In this document: piece by piece, positions 25,052-33,860 of the stretch
Position numbering within the stretch: position 1 is the stretch's first letter
How the letters are laid out: every line of letters starts with the position of its first letter
Source: an uncultured Eubacteriales bacterium
GTDB lineage: Bacteria > Bacillota > Clostridia > Christensenellales > Aristaeellaceae
Assembly: GCA_902765395.1 (NCBI GenBank)
Contig: CACWZP010000033.1
Coordinates: 1 to 56,943 of the forward strand
Reading direction: 5' to 3'
Length of the DNA stretch: 56,943 bases
Translations under genes and position numbers: made by a program
Notes under the pieces: model-generated
Databases searched by the model: none
Seen by the model: only the letters and a program-made list of their open reading frames with translations
Told to the model about the DNA's origin: nothing

Positions 25052-27088
25052 ATGATTCATGATTCTTCTTTGTCGACTGTAGCATTGCTTTCTGCTTATA
25101 CTGAGAGTCACGAGAGACATTATTTAGATCTACTAATTCCTTTTGTCGAATACTGTCTTCCTAAAGAAGAGGGAAGTGTTATCCAATTTGCTGCGGTTAG
25201 ATCTATGCTTGAAAGCGAATTTGGAATTGCAGGAACACCAGAGAAGATAATCAAAGCGATTCTAAAGAGATATAATAGAAAATACCCTGAAGCAGTGGTG
25301 GTTGATACATCAGGGAATTACTTAGTTAGGAAAGTAAGGGATAACTCGGAGTTTAATCAGCGCCGTGATTTGATTCGTATTCAGATGCAAGATGTTGTAA
25401 GTAAGTTTTCCTCTTTCCTTGATTCATATGCGGGCTTCAAAGAGACAAAAAGTGCGAAGGAGATGTTATTACACTTTTTCGAAGCATATGGATTAACCCT
25501 TGTTGATAAAGTAGAGGATTTAATAGCCGTTGAAGCAGTAAACAAGGAAATGTTTATTGTTTCAAAGTTTATTCTTTGGGCAAATAAAAATGATTCTTCT
25601 CTATTTGCGTCATTAGTAGAACTGACAAAGGGCTTTCTGACTTATCGCGCAATATATCAAATAGACAGCGAAGAAAAGACAGATGCGCAATCAAAATTGA
25701 GGGGTGTAGCATGTTATTTAGACTGTTCATTGCTAATAAGCCTTCTAGGATATGATACTGAAGAGAGCAAATCTACAGTACAAAATCTATTGACAATTAT
25801 CCAAAAGAATGGTGGGACAGTTCGAGTCTTTACTCATACAGTAGATGAAGCCAAAAGGCTATTGCTTTCGTATGCTGATTCAGATAACAAGCTTCGATAT
25901 AGATTGCCTGGATTGAAACAAAGGCGGGAACCAGATAGCGCCATTCGTGCCCAAGCACTTAGATTAGAAGAATCTATCAGACAACTGGGATTAAACATAA
26001 CGGTCTTAGCAGAGGATAAGCTTCAGCAGTGCTCAGAGGCTTTATCTACTATCCGATCGTTTATTTTTGAAAGACATACATATGGCAAGAAACCCGAGTA
26101 TGATTTTAAATCAATAGTTGGTATCTATGACTTGCGAAAGAACAGCCATCCAATGTTAATTGAACAATGTAAAGCAATCCTTATTACACAGGATTTACGT
26201 TTGGCATATGGAATACAAAGACTCAGAACAAATGAATCGCATGAGATATCATATGCAAAACTTGATTCAGATATTATTGCTTTACTATGGCTTCAAACAT
26301 TTACTGCTTGCCCTAACATACCGAAAGACATATTATTGAGCAATGCTGCTGCTGCAGTGACGCTCTCAGAAGAGGTTAGGCAGAGGGCGTTGGAGTTATG
26401 TGATCAATGGGAAAAGGATGGAAGTATGACTCCGGAAATGGCTACGTTAATACGGAGTGATAGATTAGATGAGTATATGCTCGCAGATGCCACATTAAAC
26501 GATCCTGATGGAATGACGATTGATGTTGCAACGGCACTTGTCAAGGATTATTTCAGGCCTGAGTTTTCAAGAGAGAAAGAGAATGAGATTGATGCAGAAA
26601 AAAGGAGATTTGAAAAGGAGCTTAAAAAAGCAAAAGAAGAATACGCTGCAACGATATACAAAGAGAAACAGGCACATTCGGAAGCCCTAAAAGAAAATGA
26701 AATCAACTATGAAAAAGAAATACAAGCCAGAGAAAGAGAGCGGCAGATACAACAAAGCCGCAAGATCGATGAAATGGCAGACAAAATATCGGGTCGAATT
26801 GAAACTGCTGCTAAATGGGCGATTGTTGTAGTTGTCCTATTCCTCTGTACCATCTTAAGTGTTGCACAGATTAAGGGCATAATTGCTTCCAATAAAGTGG
26901 GGAACAAGGACACATTGAAAAACTGGATAATCCTGATTGGTTCGATTTTGGTTGGAGTATATGGGACAGTCTCTCCATTTATTTGCAGTGAGAGACTGAT
27001 AAGACGGTTATTGAAGAAAATGAGGCTTTCTCTCTATATGAAGATAAGACGTACGCTTAGCACTATGAATCAAAAGTTTCAAGCTTAA
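25052..27088 (+). CDS. Large protein with possible PIN-like domain, coiled coil and two membrane segments
   Basis: 678 residues, no overall family recognised. About residues 220-410 have a PIN-nuclease-like pattern: YLDCSLLISLL (D223), an acidic TVDEAKRLL, ILITQDLRLAYG (TxD type) and DSDIIALLW. Residues 507-575 are a charged coiled coil (REKENEIDAEKRRFEKELKK). Two hydrophobic segments follow at about 590-611 and 624-644, then a basic tail. The N-terminal about 110 residues may be a winged helix. The gene is clearly AT-richer than its surroundings and lies next to the tRNA-Asn scar, so it is probably cargo of an integrated element. ATG 25052 follows GGGGTG; GTG 25040 is an alternative. A nuclease or defence role is inference. 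Confidence 0.6.
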   Translation: MIHDSSLSTVALLSAYTESHERHYLDLLIPFVEYCLPKEEGSVIQFAAVRSMLESEFGIAGTPEKIIKAILKRYNRKYPEAVVVDTSGNYLVRKVRDNSEFNQRRDLIRIQMQDVVSKFSSFLDSYAGFKETKSAKEMLLHFFEAYGLTLVDKVEDLIAVEAVNKEMFIVSKFILWANKNDSSLFASLVELTKGFLTYRAIYQIDSEEKTDAQSKLRGVACYLDCSLLISLLGYDTEESKSTVQNLLTIIQKNGGTVRVFTHTVDEAKRLLLSYADSDNKLRYRLPGLKQRREPDSAIRAQALRLEESIRQLGLNITVLAEDKLQQCSEALSTIRSFIFERHTYGKKPEYDFKSIVGIYDLRKNSHPMLIEQCKAILITQDLRLAYGIQRLRTNESHEISYAKLDSDIIALLWLQTFTACPNIPKDILLSNAAAAVTLSEEVRQRALELCDQWEKDGSMTPEMATLIRSDRLDEYMLADATLNDPDGMTIDVATALVKDYFRPEFSREKENEIDAEKRRFEKELKKAKEEYAATIYKEKQAHSEALKENEINYEKEIQARERERQIQQSRKIDEMADKISGRIETAAKWAIVVVVLFLCTILSVAQIKGIIASNKVGNKDTLKNWIILIGSILVGVYGTVSPFICSERLIRRLLKKMRLSLYMKIRRTLSTMNQKFQA

Positions 27089-27300
27089 AATGGAATAAAG
27101 GCGACAATTCAGAGAGATGCACTATCAATACTTGATAAGCTGTTTTCACATTCAACTTAAGGGTCGAAAAAAGGAGTCAAAAATGGTCGAAATGAGAATT
27201 TGTGAATCGCTCGCCCATTCACAAAAATCCCCACAAAAATCGCCCAAGTCTGGTTTGCATATAATAGTAGAAACTCGTTCAAAACCGTCAAAAAGGGGAA

Positions 27301-27345
<45 letters not shown>

Positions 27346-27350
27346 CTCAA

Positions 27351-27384
27351 AATCGTGCATTTCGTACAGAAATGCACGATTTTT
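27351..27384 (+). terminator. Rho-independent terminator after the tRNA fragment
   Basis: AATCGTGCATTTC (27351-27363) pairs perfectly with GAAATGCACGATT (27369-27381) around a 5 nt loop, extended by two A-T pairs and followed by TTTT. It is the native terminator of the tRNA-Asn transcript, which supports chromosomal DNA from here to the right. Confidence 0.9.
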
Positions 27385-27521
27385 CTATGGTTTTGGTACA
27401 GATCAGCCGGGAATCGCGTTAATTCCACGTTTAGTCTCGGCCTCGTTGGAAGACCCTTTATTCCGAAAACCTCCGATTTGCCACAAATCAGGAATTTCAG
27501 CCGATTCAGGGTGAAAAACTT

Positions 27522-28007
27522 GTGGCAGAATCGAAGGTTCCCGCTGCATACCATGCAGAATTGGTCGTGTATAAAGGCTTATATATCCTGTTGCTGCTTG
27601 CCTTTATGGCCGCTGCCTGTGCCTTGGCAGAAGTCGATCAGGAGGCGGAGAACTATTCACGATATTTCGATTATACGCCGGTTGAAAATGCGCCCATCGG
27701 CCTGGTGCCTGGTGAGAACCACAATACGCTGGTGCTGTACTTTTCCCGCGTGGGGAACACGGCTTTCCCGGAGGAAGTGGATGCGGTGTCCTACGCATCA
27801 CAGAACGTGACGGAGGGCGAAAAGCTGGCTGGCACCGCGCAGATGGTGGCCGGATGGATTGCGGATGAAACGGGCGGCGACGTGTTCCCCATTCAGACGA
27901 TGATCGAGGGTCAGGAAAAGGATCACGTCCACCCCCGGATGGCCGCGATCCCGGAGGACATGACCGGTTACGATACCGTTTGGCTGGTGACGCCCATCTG
28001 GGCCTAG
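27522..28007 (+). pseudogene. C-terminally truncated flavodoxin-like protein
   Basis: The readable product has a hydrophobic N-terminus (YILLLLAFMAAACALA, possible lipobox or signal) and then the flavodoxin FMN loop region TLVLYFSRVGNT. It continues with GTAQMVAGWIADETGGDVF, as in the flavodoxin_4 family, and stops abruptly at YDTVWLVTPIWA. Family members continue from IWxYT for about 60 more residues. The stop TAG lies within the palindrome GCCTAGGC (28002-28009), where a truncated EamA gene arrives from the other strand. The start is uncertain and has no good Shine-Dalgarno. Confidence 0.6.
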
Positions 28008-28687
28008 GCGACGAACCCCAGCAGCAGGATCTTCAGGATGTCTCCCCACAGCGGCAGCGGCTCCCCGATGACGAGGCCGATCATCACCGATCCGATGCCG
28101 GAACCGAAGCCCTTGATCACCACGATCTCCAGCGGGTCGCTCCTGGACAGGCAGCGGGTGCAGTTGTTTTCCATGCCCCAGCAGACGCAGGCGGCCAGCA
28201 CGAACAGCGACCCGAAGGAGAATTGAAAGCTGCTGGCGTCCTCCACGGACAGCAGGATGCTGGAGAGCGTGATCAGCCCGATGGCGAGCCAGAGCCGCCT
28301 GCCGATCCTTTCCTTGAATACCAGCAGCGCGATGATCGAGGTCGCGACGATCTCAAAGTTGTTGAGCAGGGAGGCGTTTGCCGCGGTCGTGCGGGTCAGG
28401 CCGATCATCAGGAAAATCGGCGCGGCGATGTCCAGCACCACCATGCCCAGGGTATACGGCATATCCTTTTTCGTCAGCCGCGTTTCCCGGTTTCCGTGCC
28501 CCGTTTTGTTTCTGACCAGCCCCATCAGCGCCATGCCCAAACCCGCGCCGAGGTACAGGAACCCCGCCATCATCGTCGGAGGGACGTTCTTGAGCAGCAG
28601 CTTGGAGGCCGGGGCGTTCAGGGCATAAAGCGCCGCGGCCAGTATGGCATAGGCCATCGCCCTGTTCTCCAGCCAGCGATTCAGCAT
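28004..28687 (-). pseudogene. C-terminally truncated EamA/DMT-family transporter
   Basis: 227 residues with about seven hydrophobic segments (AYAILAAALYALNAP first) and the first EamA repeat complete. The product ends at KILLLGFVA, where family members continue, usually with Y-G-L-S, for another 60-70 residues (full length about 290-300). The ATG at 28687 has GGAGGAG; the frame continues upstream across the promoter without support. It is divergent from a TetR gene that probably controls it. The truncation coincides with the palindromic junction shared with the flavodoxin fragment. Confidence 0.7.
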
Positions 28688-28697
28688 AAGCTCCTCC

Positions 28698-28786
28698 TTG
28701 ACACGCGATGCAGCATTTCGTATAATACATTTGTTACCGAACATCGTGTTCTCTTTTATTATAGGAGGCGGCGCCCGCCGGTTCAA
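28698..28786. promoter_or_regulatory. Divergent promoters with a palindromic TetR-type operator
   Basis: Plus strand (TetR gene): TTGACA (28698-28703), 17 bp, TATAAT (28721-28726). Minus strand (EamA gene): TTGAAC (28781-28786), 17 bp, TATAAT (28758-28763). Between them is the perfect inverted repeat GAACATCGTGTTC (28739-28751), well placed to repress both promoters. Confidence 0.75.
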
Positions 28787-28849
28787 GAATCAGATCGAGC
28801 GAATCGTTCGATACGGAACAAATGGGAAAAACTGTTCAGGAGATAAGCT

Positions 28850-29392
28850 ATGGATCGCAGACAGAGAAAGACGCGGGCCGCGATACTCGGGGCCTTTATC
28901 GGGCTGTTGAAGGAGAAATCCTACGGGAAGATCACCGTGCAGGACATCATCGATGCGGCGGACGTGGGCCGCACCACGTTCTATACCCACTTTGAGACCA
29001 AGGACGACCTGCTGAGATCGCTCTGCGGCGAGATCTTTGAGCACGTGTTCTCCCATGACCTCGGCAAGGAGAAAACACACGACTTCTCGGAGGAGCACGA
29101 CACCCGGGCCCGGGTCACGCACATACTGTATCATTTACAGGAGCACATGGACTATCTGCCCGGCATTGTGTCCGGCGAGAGCGGCGAGGTGTTCATGGCC
29201 TTCTTCAAGGAGCACCTGAAGGGGCTGTTTGCCCATGCGCGGGAAGCCGAGGGGTGCGCCGTCCCGCGGGACTACATACAGAATCACATGGTCTGCGACT
29301 TTGCCGAAACCGTGCGGTGGTGGACGCGTAATGCGCGGTACACGCCGGAGGAGATCAGTTCATTCTTTTTTGAGACCACGCCGCTGCTGTGA
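28850..29392 (+). CDS. TetR/AcrR-family transcriptional regulator
   Basis: 180 residues. The N-terminal helix-turn-helix is KITVQDIIDAADVGRTTFYTHF, followed by KDDLLRSL, the standard TetR start. The C-terminal helical domain resembles the TetR_C_7 (DhaS-like) group. The gene is divergent from the EamA transporter gene and has a palindromic operator in the shared region, so it probably represses that exporter and itself. Confidence 0.9.
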   Translation: MDRRQRKTRAAILGAFIGLLKEKSYGKITVQDIIDAADVGRTTFYTHFETKDDLLRSLCGEIFEHVFSHDLGKEKTHDFSEEHDTRARVTHILYHLQEHMDYLPGIVSGESGEVFMAFFKEHLKGLFAHAREAEGCAVPRDYIQNHMVCDFAETVRWWTRNARYTPEEISSFFFETTPLL

Positions 29393-29487
29393 GACGGGGG
29401 ATATAGGTTATTTCGGAAGGAAGAGCTTCGTTTTGGTGTCCCGGACTTGAATTCCATCCGAATCAGCGCCGTGATTTGTCTCCTGGA

Positions 29488-30414
29488 TCAGTACCAGTCG
29501 TGTTTCTCCCCTCGATCCAGAGTTGCGATTTGCTCCATTTCCTCATCGCTGAGTTCGAAACCAAACAGGTCAAGATTCTCGCGGATATGCTCCGGGTTGG
29601 AGGAGCCAGGAATGACCACGATGCCGCGCTGCAGGTCCCAGCGCAGGATGACCTGAGCAGCGGACACGCCATGCGCCTGAGCAATCGATTGGATTGTTTC
29701 ATTCCCAAGCAGATCGGCAGTATAGCCTCTGCCGCCCAGAGGATACCAGCATTGGACGACGATACCCTTCTCCTGGATGAACGGCACCACGTCCTGCTCC
29801 TGATAGTAAGGATGGATCTCATTCTGCACCAATGCGGGCATGATCGTTACCTGCGGCAGAAACTCCGTCAATTCCTCCACATACCAGTTGGACAGGCCCA
29901 GGGAGTGGATTTTGCCAGCTTCGACGTATTTCTCAATGGCCTTGTAGGCGTTTACGTCGCCCGCGCCGGGATGGTGCAGCAGCATCATGTCGATGTATCC
30001 GATGTCCAGTTTCTCCAAAGCCATGTCGATGGCCGCCTCGGGATCGCTGAACTGATTGGGATATATCTTCGTGATGACGAAAATGTCCTCCCGGGGAATG
30101 CCATATTCCTCCATGCCCCGGCGGACGCCCTCGCCGACCGCTTCCTCATTGCCGTACATGTAAGCTGTGTCGATGAGCCTGCCGCCGCTTTCCAGCAGCG
30201 CCATCACGGAATTGACGCAGGCGTCATGGTCGAGGGCATAGGTTCCCAACCCCAGAATGGGCATGTCGTAGCCGCTGTTCAGGCGAACCTTTCTGTTTTC
30301 AAAATCGAAGACGCCGGTCATTTCATTTCCCTCCGCTATGCCCGCCAGCGGCCACAGCAGCATCACGATGGCCGCCAGTAGAGACAACAGCCCTTTACCG
30401 CATATTCTTTTCAA
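29488..30414 (-). CDS. Exported aldo/keto reductase
   Basis: About 308 residues. From a TTG start at 30414 it has a typical signal peptide (KRICGKG, then LLSLLAAIVMLLWPLAGIAEG), then an aldo/keto reductase: ILGLGTYALDHD, catalytic RLIDTAYMYGNE (Asp and Tyr), TKIYPNQF, MLLHHPG, LGLSNW, and IPGSSNPEHIRENL for NADPH. An exported NADPH-dependent reductase is unusual. The TTG has GAGGTG 5 bp upstream and overlaps the hydrolase stop by 20 bp; the longer frame to 30447 would begin inside the hydrolase gene without a better site. It is cotranscribed with the hydrolase and probably under the divergent LysR regulator. Confidence 0.85.
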   Translation of the reverse strand: MKRICGKGLLSLLAAIVMLLWPLAGIAEGNEMTGVFDFENRKVRLNSGYDMPILGLGTYALDHDACVNSVMALLESGGRLIDTAYMYGNEEAVGEGVRRGMEEYGIPREDIFVITKIYPNQFSDPEAAIDMALEKLDIGYIDMMLLHHPGAGDVNAYKAIEKYVEAGKIHSLGLSNWYVEELTEFLPQVTIMPALVQNEIHPYYQEQDVVPFIQEKGIVVQCWYPLGGRGYTADLLGNETIQSIAQAHGVSAAQVILRWDLQRGIVVIPGSSNPEHIRENLDLFGFELSDEEMEQIATLDRGEKHDWY

Positions 30415-31396
30415 AGAACACCTCGATTCTGTCGAAGGGGATGGCATCCTTGCCGCCGCCGTCGTACAGGTCGGTGTGCACCGCGCCGGGGATCAGTACG
30501 AGCTCCTTGTTGGCGGCATACTTGCTGTCCTTCACCATGTCGGCATAGGCGTCCTTTCCAAAGTAGCAAGAGTGGGCCGCGTCGCCGTGCAGCACCATCA
30601 CCGCGGAGCGGATCTCGTTGGAGTATTTCAGGATGGGCTGGTTGATGAAGCTCTCGCAGCCAATCACGTTCCAGCCGCCGTTGGAGTTGAGCGACCGGGG
30701 ATGGTATCCGCGGGGCGTCTTGTAGTAGTCATAGTAGTCCTTCACGAAGAACGGCGCGTCCTCCGGAAGCGGGTCCACCACGCCTCCGCCCAGCTTGTAT
30801 TCGCCGGCCTTCAAATCGGCAAGCCGCTGGGCGCACATGGCCGCCTTCTTCTGGTAACGGGCTTCCTCGCTGTCCTCGGAATCGAAGTAGCCCTTGGCGT
30901 TCACCCGGGTCATGTCGTACATCGTGGAGGCCACCGTGGCCTTGATGCGGGTGTCCAGCGCGGCGGTGTTGATGGCCATGCCGCCCCAGCCGCAGATGCC
31001 GATGATGCCGATACGCTCCGGGTCGACCTTTTCGTTCAGCGACAGGAAGTCCACCGCCGCCATGAAGTCCTCGGTGTTGATGTCCGGGGAGGCCATGTAG
31101 CGGGGCTGGCCGCCGCTCTCGCCGGTGAAGGACGGGTCAAAGGCGAGGGTCACAAAGCCGCGCTCGGCCATCGTCTGTGCGTACAGCCCGGAGCACTGCT
31201 CCTTTACCGCGCCGAAGGGGCCGCACACCGCGATGGCGGGCAGCCTGCCCTCTGCACCCTTGGGCGCATACATGTCCGCCGCCAGCGTGATGCCGTAGCG
31301 GTTTACGAACGTCACCTTGCTGTGCTCCACCTTGTCGCTCTTCGGGAAGGTCTTGTCCCACTCCTGGGTCAGTTTCAATGCTTCGGGCTTGATCAT
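30395..31396 (-). CDS. Alpha/beta hydrolase, dienelactone-hydrolase-like with Cys nucleophile
   Basis: 333 residues, cytoplasmic. The nucleophile elbow reads GIICGWGG-like (IGIICG in register with GICGWGGMA), so Cys replaces the usual Ser, as in dienelactone hydrolases. The acid is likely in VLHGDAAHS, and the His in GAVHTDLYD. These proteins are widespread in clostridia and usually annotated as alpha/beta hydrolase or acetylxylan-esterase-like; the substrate is unknown. It lies 19 bp after a small conserved gene and overlaps the aldo/keto reductase start. Confidence 0.8.
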   Translation of the reverse strand: MIKPEALKLTQEWDKTFPKSDKVEHSKVTFVNRYGITLAADMYAPKGAEGRLPAIAVCGPFGAVKEQCSGLYAQTMAERGFVTLAFDPSFTGESGGQPRYMASPDINTEDFMAAVDFLSLNEKVDPERIGIIGICGWGGMAINTAALDTRIKATVASTMYDMTRVNAKGYFDSEDSEEARYQKKAAMCAQRLADLKAGEYKLGGGVVDPLPEDAPFFVKDYYDYYKTPRGYHPRSLNSNGGWNVIGCESFINQPILKYSNEIRSAVMVLHGDAAHSCYFGKDAYADMVKDSKYAANKELVLIPGAVHTDLYDGGGKDAIPFDRIEVFFEKNMR

Positions 31397-31415
31397 GGTC
31401 GTTGTCTTCCTTTCT

Positions 31416-31646
31416 CTATTTCGTCTCCATTGTTTTCTCGGTTTGCCGGATCAGGGTGTCCACGCGATCCACGCGCTTCTGGCTTTCGTGCAGAATGTCC
31501 ATCAGCTCGCACCGGCAGAGGCGAAGGTGCCGGATCAAGTCCCTGGCGCGACCTGCCTCCCAAAGCCGTTCTGCCTTTTCGATGGCCTCCTGGCTGAAAC
31601 CCGCGTCGGACAGCGCGATCACCAGGTTTTCCTTCTGAACGTTCAT
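31416..31646 (-). CDS. Small conserved helical protein of unknown function
   Basis: 76 residues, all helical in appearance: SDAGFSQEAIEKAERLWEAG, RHLRLCRCELMDILHES, RVDTLIRQTEK. I recall similar short clostridial proteins next to regulator or hydrolase genes but know no function. CRC may bind metal, but this is weak. It is the first gene of the minus-strand unit with hydrolase and aldo/keto reductase, and is divergent from LysR. A minus-strand TATAAT box (31683-31688 region) lies upstream with a poor -35. Confidence 0.6.
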   Translation of the reverse strand: MNVQKENLVIALSDAGFSQEAIEKAERLWEAGRARDLIRHLRLCRCELMDILHESQKRVDRVDTLIRQTEKTMETK

Positions 31647-31693
31647 CTGTGCGGTTCCTTCATTCCTTTGGTTTACAGCTCCATTATATATGC

Positions 31694-31754
31694 TTGCAAA
31701 CGGCTTCGCTAATGGTTATAATGAATATCATGATATTCTTGAATCGAATATCAT
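31694..31754 (+). promoter_or_regulatory. lysR promoter with a 16 bp perfect palindrome
   Basis: TTGCAA (31694-31699), 17 bp, TATAAT (31717-31722). Directly after the -10 is GAATATCATGATATTC (31723-31738), a perfect palindrome, and the half GAATATCAT recurs at 31746-31754. This is the expected layout for a LysR-type site controlling both directions. Confidence 0.75.
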
Positions 31755-31780
31755 ATGCTGCGCGAATGGAGGGATGATCT

Positions 31781-32656
31781 GTGGAAATACGCACCCTGCG
31801 ATACTTTCTGGCGGTGGCTCGGGAGGAGAACATGACTCGGGCGGCGGAGCTGCTTCATGTCACCCAGCCGACGCTCTCCAAGGCGCTGAAGGCGCTGGAG
31901 GATGAGCTGGGCAAGAAGCTGTTTACGCGTCACAGCTTCTCGATCGCCTTGACGGAAGAGGGCGTGCTGCTGCGGGATCGTGCCGAAGATCTGGTGACCA
32001 TGGCGGACAAGATCGAAAGGGAGTTCCTGTCGCTGGACGACATCACCGGCGGTGAGCTGTTCTTTGGCCTCGCGGAATCCTATCAGATCCGCTATCTCGC
32101 CAGGGAGCTGTGCGCCCTCAAGGCGCAGTATCCGGGTCTTAAATACCACATCACCAGCGGCGACACCGAACAGGTGACGGAAAAGCTGGACAAGGGTCTG
32201 CTGGACTTCGCAGTGATCTGCGACGCGCCGAACGGGAAGAAGTATGATGCCATCGCCTTCCCGGAGGGCGATATATGGGGGCTCATCCTTCCGGTGAAGG
32301 ACCCATTGGCACAAAAAGAGACCATCCGCGTGGATGATCTCATTGGCCTGCCGCTGTTCACCTCCAAACAGGGCTGGGAGGGCGACATTCGAAAATGGGC
32401 AGGAGACCGGTTCCCCGAGCTTCACCTGGAGGGCTCCTTCCGCCTAGCCTATAACGCCTCCATGTTTGTCAGGGAGGGTCTGGGGTACCAGCTGTCCTTC
32501 CGGCATCTGGTGGATGTTTCGGAAAGCAGCGGGCTTACTTTCAGGCCACTGGAGCCCCGGCTGGAAAGCAAACTGTATTTGATATGGAATAGATATCAGG
32601 CATTCACACCAATCGCAGAAAGGTTTATCGAACAGATCAGGCGCAGCTTTGTCTGA
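31781..32656 (+). CDS. LysR-family transcriptional regulator
   Basis: 291 residues. N-terminal winged helix-turn-helix: MEIRTLRYFLAVAREENMTR, then AAELLHVTQPTLSKALKALE. The C-terminal domain is a periplasmic-binding-like effector fold. Start is GTG 31781 with GGAGGG. The gene is divergent from the small gene/hydrolase/aldo-keto-reductase unit, which is its probable target, and a 16 bp palindrome lies in between. Confidence 0.92.
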   Translation: MEIRTLRYFLAVAREENMTRAAELLHVTQPTLSKALKALEDELGKKLFTRHSFSIALTEEGVLLRDRAEDLVTMADKIEREFLSLDDITGGELFFGLAESYQIRYLARELCALKAQYPGLKYHITSGDTEQVTEKLDKGLLDFAVICDAPNGKKYDAIAFPEGDIWGLILPVKDPLAQKETIRVDDLIGLPLFTSKQGWEGDIRKWAGDRFPELHLEGSFRLAYNASMFVREGLGYQLSFRHLVDVSESSGLTFRPLEPRLESKLYLIWNRYQAFTPIAERFIEQIRRSFV

Positions 32657-32677
32657 GCCCATAAACAGTCCAAGCCC

Positions 32678-32904
32678 CTAAAAGAATACCCCGCGCAGGC
32701 TCTCCGGCATGGAAGCAAACATCATCCGCACCACGGTGTCCGCCGGGGTGAGGTTGTCCTTCATCAGCCATTCCCGGGTCATGCCGAGGGTGCCATAGCA
32801 ATAGAGCCGGAGGCTGAATTGGGTCTGGGCGTCCAGCTCCGCGCCGGTCTTCTCCCTGGCGATTTCGGTGTACCGCCGGACGAAATACCCGTGCATGTAG
32901 GCCC
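32678..32904 (-). pseudogene. TetR-family C-terminal fragment
   Basis: Only the C-terminal about 75 residues of a TetR-like regulator remain (AYMHGYFVRRYTEIAREKTG, GTLGMTREWLMKDN, TPADTVVRMMF), similar in type to the C-terminal domain of the regulator at 28850. The DNA-binding half is missing: the frame meets an N-terminally truncated radical SAM gene on the other strand at the inverted repeat GTGCATGT/ACATGCAC. Confidence 0.65.
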
Positions 32905-32912
32905 ACATGCAC
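32891..32912. repeat. Inverted repeat at the join of two truncated genes
   Basis: GTGCATGT (32891-32898) and ACATGCAC (32905-32912) are exact reverse complements with a 6 bp centre. The TetR fragment reads leftward from it and the radical SAM fragment rightward, each missing its N-terminus. Confidence 0.7.
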
Positions 32913-33504
32913 CCACAACCGCTGCAAGTTCTGCACGATGTACAAGGACGTGCCCTTCCGGATGTCCCCGATGGAGTGGATCGAGGAGGATCTGCGGGAA
33001 CTCGCCCGGACCGACCCGGACGCGACCACGATCCAGCTGCTGTCCGCCAATCCGCTGGTGCTGCCCTACGACAAGCTGGCCCCGATCCTGGAGATGATAC
33101 GCCGGTACCTTCCCAAGATGGAATACGTCTACCTCGCCGGGCGGGTCACGGACCTGAAGAACAAGACCGTCGGGGAACTCAAAAAGCTGAAGGAGCTGGG
33201 CATGCGGGAGATCTCGCTGGGCGTGGAGAGCGGCGACGACTGGACGCTGGATCGCATCCACAAGGGCTATCACGCCTCCGACATCCTGGAGCAGTGCCGC
33301 AAGCTGTAGGAGGCCGGCATCGCCTACTGGATGACGTTCCTGAACGGCGTGGCGGGCAAATCCCACAGCCGGGAACACGCCATCCACTCTGCGGAGATAC
33401 CGGAGGCCAAGGGAGAACTGCTCAAGTATATCGAACAGTTCATGGAAAACAGCGATGAAAAGGAGCTGCGGGCATACAGGGAGAGAATCACCCGTGCGTT
33501 TTAG
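32908..33504 (+). pseudogene. Radical SAM protein remnant
   Basis: The frame starts at the cluster motif CTHNRCKFCTMYKDVPF, with three Cys to bind a 4Fe-4S cluster, and continues through LLSANPLVLPYDKL and LGVESGDDWTLDRIHKG, which are radical SAM core features. The N-terminus is missing, TAG at 33307 interrupts the frame, and between AIHSAE and IPEAKGELL a large middle piece is gone. It ends with TAG at 33502. The gene is dead: N-terminal loss, a nonsense codon and an internal deletion. Confidence 0.75.
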
Positions 33505-33538
33505 TGGAAACAGAGCAGGCGGCGGATTGAATGATAAT

Positions 33539-33691
33539 ACTTGTCAACGATTGCCGGTAAAAGCTGACAAGTACCGGGGCTAATCGTTGACGGGTTCAGG
33601 ATATGTTTCTGATAAATCAGGTGTGGACACCGGCGGTCAAAGCGTAATCGTTGATAAGTTAAACCAGGGACGATTTATTTCGTTGACAAGT
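33539..33691. repeat. Degenerate copies of AATCGTTGACAAGT
   Basis: The region from 33505 to 33860 has no gene. It contains ACTTGTCAACGATT (33539-33552, inverted), AATCGTTGACGGGT (33582-33595), AATCGTTGATAAGT (33646-33659) and TTTCGTTGACAAGT (33678-33691), plus a related CTGACAAGTACCGGGG. These look like repeated protein-binding or structural sites. No factor can be named. Confidence 0.5.
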
Positions 33692-33860
33692 ACGGGTATG
33701 TGCTGAAAACAGCCGCATACAAAAAGGAAGCGGGAATATGCGGCCGCCGAATAAATGACGGCGGCGCCCCTTACAAGAAACACACCGTGTGATACAATTT
33801 TGACAATCCAATATTCAACGTACAATTCCCTTTCCTTTATCAATATGCTATGCTTGCATC

